A stretch of 8,741 bases of DNA from an uncultured Lachnospiraceae bacterium (GCA_946409475.1 CAMJWQ010000126.1:1-8741); one strand, 5' to 3'; numbered from the stretch's first letter, positions 1 to 5,375 are shown. The notes: generated by a model not told the origin, from the letters alone. A program made the numbers and translations.

Positions 1-2
1 GA

Positions 3-8
3 TATGAT
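3..8 (+). promoter_or_regulatory. Candidate -10 element for the fluoride riboswitch transcript
   Basis: TATGAT lies about 19 bases before the first paired base of the aptamer, the right place for a -10 box giving a transcript that starts shortly upstream of the riboswitch. The matching -35 would lie outside the window, so this rests on one hexamer and position only. Confidence 0.4.
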
Positions 9-26
9 TTTTTTAATTAAATAAAT

Positions 27-82
27 GGGAATGAAGTTCTCCCCTGTCAAAGACTAAAACGCAAACTGCTAATGACTTCTAC
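27..82 (+). ncRNA. Fluoride riboswitch aptamer (crcB motif)
   Basis: The core matches the crcB fluoride aptamer. Stem P1 is GGGA (27-30) with TCCC (40-43), enclosing the loop ATGAAGTTC. The loop bases GAAGT (33-37) pair with ACTTC (75-79) as the pseudoknot. The conserved AAACGC (57-62) opens a short GCA/TGC stem (61-63 with 67-69), followed by the conserved TAATGACTTCTAC (70-82), almost identical to the TAATGACTCCTAC of known Bacillus examples as I recall them. A small extra hairpin (GTC-AAA-GAC, 46-54) lies between P1 and the AAAC strand. Known examples bind fluoride and switch expression on. The next gene is an ion antiporter, which fits. Recognised by eye, not by covariance search. Confidence 0.92.
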
Positions 83-109
83 AAAATATGTAGGATCATT
101 GGCTTTTTT
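68..109 (+). terminator. Riboswitch expression-platform terminator
   Basis: Bases 68-82 (GCTAATGA, a bulged C, then TTCTAC) pair with 90-103 (GTAGGATCATTGGC) around the loop AAAATAT, and the stem runs into six T residues at 104-109. The left arm contains ACTTC, the same bases that form the aptamer pseudoknot, so aptamer and terminator exclude each other. The predicted logic is that fluoride stabilises the aptamer, the terminator fails to form, and the antiporter is transcribed. Confidence 0.9.
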
Positions 110-140
110 CATGTCTTAATATGACGTATATAAGACCTGT

Positions 141-169
141 AATCCATGTATTTGGAATCATGGGTTTTT
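141..169 (+). other. Second hairpin in the antiporter leader
   Basis: AATCCATG (141-148) and CATGGGTT (159-166) form an 8-bp stem with one T-G pair and a 10-base loop; T residues continue to 169 before A breaks the run. It lies between the riboswitch terminator and the ribosome binding site. It could be a weak second terminator, an RNA stability element or chance. It is less convincing than the first terminator because the stem is short and the U-tract brief. Confidence 0.4.
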
Positions 170-199
170 ATTAAACAATAATTCTTAGGAGGAAATGAA

Positions 200-1387
200 A
201 TGCTTACGAGTTTGGCCTTGATTTTTATGATTGGAATGTCTCTGGGATGGATATTCCGTAAACTGAATATACCAAGTTTGCTTGGTATGATTATTACCGG
301 AATTATATTAGGTCCTTACGTACTTAATTTATTAGATTCATCCATTTTGGATATTTCAGCTGACTTAAGAGAGATTGCACTGATTATTATTCTTACCAGA
401 GCCGGTCTTTCCCTGGACATTAATGATTTAAAGAAAGTAGGGCGTCCTGCAATACTTATGTGTTTTGTCCCGGCGTGCTTTGAAATAGCAGGAATGATTA
501 TTCTGGCACCTGGATTACTTGGGATTTCAATTATAGAAGCTGCTGTCATGGGCGCAGTAGTGGGAGCCGTATCGCCTGCTGTTATTGTTCCTAAAATGCT
601 TGCATTAATGGAAAATGGGTATGGAACAGAGAAAAGTATTCCCCAGTTGATTATGGCAGGGGCATCTGTAGATGATGTATTTGTTATTGTTATGTTTACG
701 GCATTTACAGGATTGGCTCAGGGAGAAAAGGTTTCTGCCGCCAGCTTTATACAGATACCGGTTTCTATTGTAATGGGAATTATTGCAGGAGCAGTAATCG
801 GAGTTTTACTATCCATATTTTTTAAAAAAGTGCATATACGCGATTCTATAAAAGTAATTATATTACTGAGCTTTTCCTTCTTAATGATAACGCTTCAAAA
901 TGCGATTGATGGTATGATACCGTTTTCCGGACTTCTTGCAGTGATGAGCATTGGTATAGCACTTCAGAGAAAAAGAGCTGCTGTTGCGGAAAGACTATCT
1001 GCAAAATACTCAAAACTCTGGGTTGCGGCAGAGGTATTATTATTTGTTTTAGTTGGAGCTACGGTAGATATCAGCTATGCCTTATCGGCAGGAGCCGCTG
1101 CAATTGTGTTAATATTCGGAGTTCTAATATTCCGTATGGCGGGTGTGTTCTGCTGTTTATTAAAGACGGAACTCAATATGAAAGAACGCCTGTTTTGTAT
1201 GATTGGCTATATGCCTAAGGCCACCGTACAGGCAGCGATAGGAGGTGTACCGTTAGCTATGGGACTTAGCTGCGGAAAGATTGTATTAACGGTTGCCGTG
1301 CTGGCAATTTTAATAACCGCTCCTTTAGGTGCCTTTGGAGTGGAAATGACCTATAAGAAGCTATTACAAAAAAACAAAGGAATATAA
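200..1387 (+). CDS. Fluoride-riboswitch-controlled cation:proton antiporter (CPA superfamily)
   Basis: This 395-residue integral membrane protein has about 12 hydrophobic segments from residue 2 to about 385, with no soluble C-terminal RCK or TrkA domain. Family features include the early GMIITGIILGP helix (29-39), a VSPAVIVP stretch (124-131) like the NhaP/KefB exchanger core, and paired acids D158-D159 in GASVDDV, where CPA antiporters carry their ion- and proton-binding aspartates. The expected activity is exchange of a monovalent cation for protons across the cell membrane. AGGAGG at 187-192, seven bases before the ATG, supports the start. The fluoride riboswitch in its leader implies induction by fluoride. 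It could compensate for the acid and cation load caused by HF entry, or move fluoride itself; the sequence cannot decide. No crcB or CLC-F gene is visible in the window. Confidence 0.87.
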   Translation: MLTSLALIFMIGMSLGWIFRKLNIPSLLGMIITGIILGPYVLNLLDSSILDISADLREIALIIILTRAGLSLDINDLKKVGRPAILMCFVPACFEIAGMIILAPGLLGISIIEAAVMGAVVGAVSPAVIVPKMLALMENGYGTEKSIPQLIMAGASVDDVFVIVMFTAFTGLAQGEKVSAASFIQIPVSIVMGIIAGAVIGVLLSIFFKKVHIRDSIKVIILLSFSFLMITLQNAIDGMIPFSGLLAVMSIGIALQRKRAAVAERLSAKYSKLWVAAEVLLFVLVGATVDISYALSAGAAAIVLIFGVLIFRMAGVFCCLLKTELNMKERLFCMIGYMPKATVQAAIGGVPLAMGLSCGKIVLTVAVLAILITAPLGAFGVEMTYKKLLQKNKGI

Positions 1388-1400
1388 AGGAGGACTTATC

Positions 1401-1421
1401 ATGATAGTACCTGAATACTAA
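1401..1421 (+). other. Six-codon mini-ORF with a strong Shine-Dalgarno
   Basis: An ATG at 1401 encodes only M-I-V-P-E-Y before TAA, yet it follows a near-perfect AAAGGAGG (about 1387-1394) with good spacing. It lies 13 bases after the antiporter stop. A real ribosome binding site with almost no gene behind it suggests either the scar of a deleted gene that once followed the antiporter or a short leader peptide. No homology can be claimed for six residues. Confidence 0.4.
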
Positions 1422-1439
1422 AAAATAATAGTTTATATA

Positions 1440-1467
1440 TTGACAAATATCGATTTGATGATATGAT
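1440..1467 (+). promoter_or_regulatory. Sigma-A-type promoter of the first arsR
   Basis: A perfect -35 box TTGACA (1440-1445) and a near-consensus -10 box TATGAT (1462-1467) are separated by 16 bases. The arsR start codon lies 37 bases further on. This is the best promoter match in the window. Confidence 0.8.
1444..1457 (+). promoter_or_regulatory. Candidate ArsR operator inside the arsR promoter
   Basis: CAAAT (1444-1448) and ATTTG (1453-1457) form an inverted repeat around ATCG, lying across the -35/-10 spacer. ArsR/SmtB repressors typically bind AT-rich inverted repeats of this size in their own promoters. A 12-base direct repeat, TTTATATATTGA, also brackets the region (1432-1443 and 1467-1478). 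Autorepression relieved by arsenite is the natural reading. Confidence 0.5.
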
Positions 1468-1503
1468 TTATATATTGATGAAGATGGATAAGAGGTGAAG
1501 GTA

Positions 1504-1791
1504 ATGATAAACCAATATGAGAAAGATGCCAAAATATTTAAAGCTCTTTGCGATCCTAATCGATTAATGATTATTGAAATGCTGCAAAATGGTGATATGT
1601 GTGCATGCAAAATACTGGAAGATCTAAATATTGTTCAGTCCACCTTATCCCACCATATGAAAATACTATGTGAGTCCGGTTTAGTGGAAGGCATAAGAGC
1701 AGGAAAGTGGATGCATTATTCACTGAGTAAACAGGGGTTTGAAACAGCAGCAGCCCGCTTAGCGGAAATTACAAGGAATGTGAAACAGTAA
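1504..1791 (+). CDS. arsR: ArsR-family arsenite-responsive repressor (copy 1)
   Basis: A 95-residue winged-helix protein of normal ArsR length. The helix-turn-helix covers about residues 36-56 (ILEDLNIVQSTLSHHMKIL). C33 and C35 form the CxC pair in the alpha-3 helix (GDMCACK), the position of the arsenite/antimonite site of the E. coli-type ArsR (ELCVCD). The winged hairpin follows at about 60-74. I prefer the ATG at 1504 because GAGGTG (1492-1497) lies six bases before it; the GTG at 1495 would add three residues and is poorly served by a ribosome binding site. It should bind its own promoter and release on As(III) or Sb(III). It is separated from the second arsR by a terminator, so it appears to be an independent unit, probably left from a larger operon. 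Confidence 0.88.
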   Translation: MINQYEKDAKIFKALCDPNRLMIIEMLQNGDMCACKILEDLNIVQSTLSHHMKILCESGLVEGIRAGKWMHYSLSKQGFETAAARLAEITRNVKQ

Positions 1792-1826
1792 TGATGAAGC
1801 CTGTAATTATAAGGGATTGCTGTTAA
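1791..1826 (+). other. Eleven-codon ORF overlapping the arsR stop
   Basis: The arsR stop TAA shares its last A with an ATG (TAATG), the usual sign of a translationally coupled next gene, but this frame ends after 11 codons (MMKPVIIRDCC). It may be the first codons of a lost downstream gene, such as the permease that often follows this type of arsR. It could equally be chance. No function is assigned. Confidence 0.3.
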
Positions 1827-2059
1827 TGCAGTTATTTATTATTAATAGAATGCGGCAGAGCGAATTATATATAAGATATCAATTAGAGAAGGAGAGATGC
1901 AATGAACTGGAAGCAAATGTGAAAAAAGCGTTGGAGCAATTAGGGATGGATACGGTTATTGAGCATGTAACGGATTTTTCTGCAATAGCAGCATATAGTG
2001 TGATGTCGACTCCGGCATTGGTTATTGACGGAAAGGTGGTATCCTATGGAATGGTATGA
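1817..2059 (+). pseudogene. Decayed thioredoxin-like small disulfide protein gene
   Basis: From about residue 28 (codon at 1898) this 80-codon frame reads like the redox-active disulfide proteins of the MTH895/TM0996 thioredoxin family that accompany arsR and permease genes. It has CNELEANVKKALEQLG, then VTDF, then MSTPALVIDGKVVS with the thioredoxin cis-proline (P66). The beginning is wrong for the family: in place of a beta strand leading to a GCxxC active site there is an unrelated, charged stretch with a single Cys, and the frame opens only with TTG. The end is also cut short at SYGMV, where the last helix is missing and a terminator stem begins. I read it as a 5'- and 3'-damaged remnant without a working CxxC. 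A sequencing or assembly error is the alternative. Confidence 0.68.
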
Positions 2060-2086
2060 AAGGTGGTAGTCACCATTTCATTTTTT
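2056..2086 (+). terminator. Rho-independent terminator after the first arsR unit
   Basis: ATGAAAGGTG (2056-2065) pairs with CACC-A-TTTCAT (2071-2081), ten pairs with one bulged A around the loop GTAGT, followed by T residues at 2081-2086. It overlaps the last codons of the decayed thioredoxin-like frame and separates the first arsR transcript from the second arsR unit. Confidence 0.75.
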
Positions 2087-2095
2087 CATGCATAG

Positions 2096-2110
2096 TATAT
2101 GCATATATGC
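2096..2110 (+). promoter_or_regulatory. Candidate operator of the second arsR (overlapping palindromes)
   Basis: TATATGCATATA (2096-2107) and GCATATATGC (2101-2110) are both perfect palindromes and overlap each other. They lie 30-44 bases before the second arsR start. A possible promoter overlaps them (-35 TTTTCA at 2083-2088, -10 TATGCT at 2106-2111, 17-base spacing), but it is weak. AT-rich nested dyads over a promoter are typical ArsR/SmtB operators. The sequence differs from the candidate operator of the first arsR. Confidence 0.5.
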
Positions 2111-2139
2111 TCATATAAAAATATAGAAGGAGTGAAAAC

Positions 2140-2478
2140 GTGGTTACCATTTTCAAAGCACTGTCTGAAGAAAGCAGATTAAGAATCCTGGCTTTATTGA
2201 TGAAAGGGGAAATGTGTGTCTGTGAGATAGAAGTCTGTTTAAATATGACTCAGTCAAACGCTTCCAGACATCTGACCGTACTTAAAAACTGTGGGATGCT
2301 ATATTGCTATAAAAAAGCACAATGGGCATATTATGGGATAAGCGAGGGCTTTAAGGAAGAACATAAAAGCTTGTGGGATTATTTAGAGCTAAAACTGGTT
2401 GAATTACCGGCCTGCCAGGCAGACTATAAACAATGTGAAAAGTATAAAACGATTGATGTCTGTGCAATTGTAAAATAA
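2140..2478 (+). CDS. arsR: ArsR-family repressor (copy 2), with a cysteine-bearing C-terminal tail
   Basis: A 112-residue winged-helix regulator starting at GTG, with GAAGGAG (2126-2132) seven bases upstream. C26 and C28 (EMCVCEI) form the alpha-3 arsenite-binding CxC, with C33 nearby, and the recognition helix lies at about 38-50 (QSNASRHLTVLKN). After the core fold a tail of about 25 residues carries C92, C99 and C108, more cysteines than a minimal ArsR needs; these could add metalloid ligands. The permease gene starts 22 bases after its stop, and arsC lies further downstream. It therefore probably controls the acr3-arsC operon and should de-repress on As(III)/Sb(III). It is clearly diverged from copy 1, so this is not a recent duplication. 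Confidence 0.88.
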   Translation: MVTIFKALSEESRLRILALLMKGEMCVCEIEVCLNMTQSNASRHLTVLKNCGMLYCYKKAQWAYYGISEGFKEEHKSLWDYLELKLVELPACQADYKQCEKYKTIDVCAIVK

Positions 2479-2500
2479 CGCAGTAAAGGAGAGAGGAAAA

Positions 2501-3568
2501 ATGAATAAAGAAAAATCAACCGGAATCGGTTTTTTTCAAAAATACTTAACCATATGGGTGGCACTTTGCATGATTACAGGGGTAGTAATCGGAAAATTTT
2601 TACCCTTCATCCCGGCGTTTTTTAATCGGTTTGAATATGCAAATGTATCTGTTCCTACTGCCATACTAATCTGGGTTATGATTTACCCAATGATGATGAA
2701 AGTAGATTTTGAAAGCATTAAAAATGTAAGAAAAAATCCCAAAGGGCTCTATACAACATGGGCGGTAAACTGGCTGATCAAACCCTTTACCATGTTTGCC
2801 ATTGCATCTTTCTTTTTCTATATCGTATGTAAAGGAGTGATTCCGGCAGAGCTGGGAAAAGAGTATTTGGCAGGAGCTGTTTTATTGGGGGCTGCGCCTT
2901 GTACCGCTATGGTGTTTGTATGGAGTCAGTTAACAAAAGGAAATCCGGCATACACAATCGTTCAGGTAGCGACTAATGACTTAATTATCTTAGTGGCATT
3001 TGTTCCAATTGTAAAATTTTTACTGGGAGTGAGTAAAGTTGCAGTTCCCTGGGACACTCTTATTTTATCGGTTGTATTGTTCGTTGCAGTTCCCTTAACG
3101 GCAGGAGTATTAACAAGAATGTATGTAAGTAAAAGGAAAGGAACAGAGTATTTTGAAAACCAGTTTCTACCCAAATTTGACAATGCAACTATAGTAGGTC
3201 TATTACTGATGCTGATACTTTTATTCTCCTTTCAGGGTGATGTTATTTTAAACAATCCTTTACACATATTATTGATTGCAGTACCTTTAATTTTGCAGAC
3301 ATTTTTCATTTTCTTTATTGCATATCTGGCAGCAAAGGGATTAAAGCTTCCACATAATATTGCTGCTCCTGCAGGGTTGATTGGCGCTTCCAATTTCTTT
3401 GAACTCGCTGTTGCCGTTGCCATTGCCTTGTTTGGTATGGATTCACCGGCAGCCTTGGCTACCATTGTAGGAGTGTTAACGGAGGTACCGATTATGCTGA
3501 TACTCGTTAAAATTGCAAATAATACCTCTCATTGGTTCCCGGAAAGTACACTTGTAAATGAAAAATAA
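2501..3568 (+). CDS. acr3: Acr3-family arsenite efflux permease
   Basis: A 355-residue membrane protein of the bile/arsenite/riboflavin transporter superfamily, with about ten transmembrane helices. Diagnostic features are LLGAAPCTAMVFVWSQL around C134, the essential cysteine of the fourth helix in Acr3 proteins, the following GNPAYTIVQVATNDL, and E328 in LTEVPIML, matching the conserved Glu of the ninth helix. It expels arsenite from the cell using the proton gradient, without an ArsA ATPase, and none is present here. AAAGGAGAG (2486-2494) supports the ATG. It lies 22 bases after the second arsR and 186 bases before arsC. Older annotations may label such genes arsB, but ArsB proper belongs to a different family. 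Confidence 0.94.
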   Translation: MNKEKSTGIGFFQKYLTIWVALCMITGVVIGKFLPFIPAFFNRFEYANVSVPTAILIWVMIYPMMMKVDFESIKNVRKNPKGLYTTWAVNWLIKPFTMFAIASFFFYIVCKGVIPAELGKEYLAGAVLLGAAPCTAMVFVWSQLTKGNPAYTIVQVATNDLIILVAFVPIVKFLLGVSKVAVPWDTLILSVVLFVAVPLTAGVLTRMYVSKRKGTEYFENQFLPKFDNATIVGLLLMLILLFSFQGDVILNNPLHILLIAVPLILQTFFIFFIAYLAAKGLKLPHNIAAPAGLIGASNFFELAVAVAIALFGMDSPAALATIVGVLTEVPIMLILVKIANNTSHWFPESTLVNEK

Positions 3569-3754
3569 ATTGCTGTCAGCAAAAACCGGTAATGAAATTG
3601 AATGGATCAATAAGTTGATGAGAATGTAAATGGAAATTTTGCGGTGATTAGCCGGCAGCCGGACGAAATGAAGGGGAAAAATCTGGATTTGCTGTGGAGT
3701 ACAATTAGATTAGATAGAAATTGATATTGAATATTATACTTAGGGAGGATAAAA
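3569..3754 (+). other. Gap between acr3 and arsC with a possible decayed reading frame
   Basis: This 186-base gap is large for a compact ars operon. No strong terminator or promoter is visible. From 3614 to 3724 one plus frame stays open without a start codon at its head and reads naturally (GNFAVISRQPDEMKGK, then LDLLWSTIR) before a TGA. The content looks more like former coding sequence than random AT-rich spacer. I do not recognise the family. The arsC ribosome binding site GGGAGG is at 3743-3748. Confidence 0.35.
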
Positions 3755-4207
3755 ATGATGAGTGAAATAATAGCAGATAATATGCCTAAGGTTGCCTTTG
3801 TATGTGTACACAATTCCTGCCGAAGCCAGATAGCGGAAGCCCTCGGAAAACATCTTGCAAGGGAGGTGTTCGAAAGTTATTCGGCCGGAACCGAATTAAA
3901 GGATCATATTAACCCGGATGCGGTCCGGCTAATGAAAGAATTATATGGGATTGATATGGAAATGACCCAGAGAAGCAAATTAATTAGGGATATACCAAAT
4001 CCTGATGTGGTTATTACAATGGGCTGCCATGTTAATTGTCCGGTTGTGCCTTGTAAGATAAGGGAAGATTGGGGAATGGAGGATCCGACGGGAAAAAGTG
4101 ATGAAGAATTTAAGAAAACCATTAAAATCATTGAAGATAAGATTATAGAACTGAAAAACAGATTGAAAAAAACCGTAAAAAATTCTAGCCGAATTTTGAA
4201 GGATTAA
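3755..4207 (+). CDS. arsC: Arsenate reductase, low-molecular-weight phosphatase type (thioredoxin-coupled)
   Basis: A 150-residue cytoplasmic enzyme that reduces arsenate to arsenite for export by Acr3. The phosphatase-like loop C17-VHNSC-R23 (CX5R, then SQ) holds the nucleophile C17. The redox segment GCHVNCPVVPC supplies C91, C95 and C100, corresponding to the C82/C89 relay of Staphylococcus-type ArsC with an extra Cys, as in many clostridial versions. D110-P111 in the EDP loop provides the general acid. Electrons should come from thioredoxin. GGGAGG (3743-3748) supports the first ATG; another ATG follows directly at 3758. The last 23 bases overlap the end of the convergent deoR-type gene, and the lysine-rich tail (about 130-150) is the least conserved part. 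Confidence 0.94.
   Translation: MMSEIIADNMPKVAFVCVHNSCRSQIAEALGKHLAREVFESYSAGTELKDHINPDAVRLMKELYGIDMEMTQRSKLIRDIPNPDVVITMGCHVNCPVVPCKIREDWGMEDPTGKSDEEFKKTIKIIEDKIIELKNRLKKTVKNSSRILKD
4171..4197 (-). terminator. Possible weak terminator of the DeoR-type gene
   Basis: AAAATTC (4179-4185) and GAATTTT (4191-4197) pair around a five-base loop. Read on the minus strand, the stem runs directly into a T-rich stretch (complement of 4171-4182). It overlaps the stop codon of the DeoR-type gene. The stem is all A-T apart from one pair, so termination would be weak. Read on the plus strand it has no proper U-tract for arsC. Confidence 0.4.
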
Positions 4208-4988
4208 AGTGATTTTCAATAGAATTATTTTTAGGGTTCACAATAATAATTTCCTTACCTAATTCCGAAACCTTTTTAATGGAATCGGCAGGAGCCAATT
4301 TATCGGTAATAATAGTATCAATCTGATCAAGGGAAATAGAATTGCAAAGAGAATTTATTTCCCATTTTGAATAATCTAATAATAGGATTCTTTTATCAGC
4401 AGTATTGGCAAGGGCCCTTTTGGTAGCAATTAATGTCTGAGAATGCTCAAAAGCACCTCCCGGAATGCGGAAAGCACGGCAGGAAATAAAGGCAATATCG
4501 GTTTTATATTGCTTTAAGGTGTTGTTTCCGTTGATAATAATGGAACGGTTTTTATGATGAAGAAATCCCTCCGGTAATAATACCTGGATATTTTCATTGT
4601 TGGATAATGTCATGGCAGCGGTGAGACTGGATGTAATGACAGATAAGGGAATATTGTCAGGAAGCAGGGTGACCAATTGCTGAATTGTAGTTCCTGAATC
4701 CAGGCAGATGCTCTGGTGCGAATGCACGTAGGTTAAGGCTACAGATGCAATGGCAAGCTTTTCTCTTAAATGTTCACCGATTTGCTCATAATAATCCGTA
4801 GGCTGTGCCGGATTTAATAAAATAGCATAGCCATGCTCTCTCTTCACAAAATTCATTTCCTGTAATTCATCAAGATTTCGTCTTACAGTCATTTCTGTAC
4901 ATTTTAACTTTTCTGCGAGTTCTTTAATTGAAATTGTATTTTGGGATTCCATGATTTCAATTATTTTAGAATGACGCTCTTTTTTCAT
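4185..4988 (-). CDS. DeoR-family transcriptional regulator of the kinase-transketolase operon
   Basis: A 267-residue protein of standard DeoR length. The N-terminal winged helix covers about residues 3-57, with the helix-turn-helix at about 18-44 (SIKELAEKLKCTEMTVRRNLDEL). The C-terminal sugar-phosphate-sensing domain follows, with the family's DSGTT motif at 97-101, where the phosphorylated effector binds in ISOCOT-fold domains. On its own strand GGAG lies about eight bases before the ATG. It is divergent from the kinase gene across 430-454 bases carrying several inverted repeats, so it most likely represses that operon and perhaps itself. The effector is probably a phosphorylated intermediate of the pathway. 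GlpR, FruR and AgaR relatives share this architecture, so a more specific name is not justified. Its 3' end overlaps arsC by 23 bp, tail-to-tail. Confidence 0.9.
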   Translation of the reverse strand: MKKERHSKIIEIMESQNTISIKELAEKLKCTEMTVRRNLDELQEMNFVKREHGYAILLNPAQPTDYYEQIGEHLREKLAIASVALTYVHSHQSICLDSGTTIQQLVTLLPDNIPLSVITSSLTAAMTLSNNENIQVLLPEGFLHHKNRSIIINGNNTLKQYKTDIAFISCRAFRIPGGAFEHSQTLIATKRALANTADKRILLLDYSKWEINSLCNSISLDQIDTIITDKLAPADSIKKVSELGKEIIIVNPKNNSIENHFNPSKFG

Positions 4989-5034
4989 GTTATATCTCCG
5001 CTTATTATGAAACCTAATGATCGATGTTACTAGG

Positions 5035-5063
5035 TAAATTCACATATAATATATGTGGATTTA
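5035..5063. promoter_or_regulatory. 29-base inverted repeat upstream of the DeoR-type gene
   Basis: CACATAT (5041-5047) and ATATGTG (5051-5057) are perfect arms around AAT. After one mismatch the pairing resumes with TAAAT on the left (5035-5039) and ATTTA on the right (5059-5063). It lies 47 bases before the regulator's start codon, in its presumed promoter or leader. It is a strong candidate for an autoregulatory operator. A transcribed hairpin is possible, but no T-run follows. Confidence 0.55.
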
Positions 5064-5319
5064 TTGTAAAACTTTTCAATAATTATATCGTAATTTAATT
5101 TAAAATGCAATAATGAACTTATAAAATGTTTGAAATGAAACATATGATGTGAGATTGCAATGTATGCATCTTTAAATTAATAAAATGAGGGTAATGACAG
5201 TACCTTGTCATAACTTGTCAATTGTGCACAAATAATAAAAGGCAGAAATTTTCGAACGGACTTTAAGCACGGTTTGAAAGATGCCTGCGATTTTTAAGAT
5301 TCATAAAATGTGTTAAATA

Positions 5320-5375
5320 GAACAAATATTTTAATAAATGTTCAAAAAAGAAATTAATATTATTGACAAAGAACA
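5320..5375. promoter_or_regulatory. GAACA/TGTTC repeats at the kinase promoter
   Basis: GAACA (5320-5324) and TGTTC (5339-5343) form an imperfect 24-base inverted repeat just upstream of the -35 box. A third copy, GAACAT (5371-5376), lies within the -35/-10 spacer. TGTTC/GAACA half-sites resemble those known for GlpR-type DeoR regulators. Placement over the promoter fits repression by the divergently encoded DeoR protein. Confidence 0.45.

Noticed and set aside
1495..1503. GTG at 1495 as start of the first arsR
   Set aside because: The GTG lies inside the ribosome binding site that serves the ATG at 1504.
1266..1610. 114-codon minus-strand open frame across the antiporter end, arsR promoter and arsR
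   Set aside because: It lies opposite two well-supported genes and a promoter, has low-complexity, hydrophobic shadow-type composition, and no recognisable motif or ribosome binding site.
3569..3590. TTGCT-GTC-AGCAA hairpin after acr3 as a terminator
   Set aside because: It has five pairs, a tiny loop and an A-run rather than a T-run after it; arsC is probably co-transcribed.
3607..3813. 68-codon minus-strand frame in the acr3-arsC gap
   Set aside because: It runs into the arsC start on the opposite strand and reads as AT-rich shadow sequence. The plus-strand stretch there is more protein-like.
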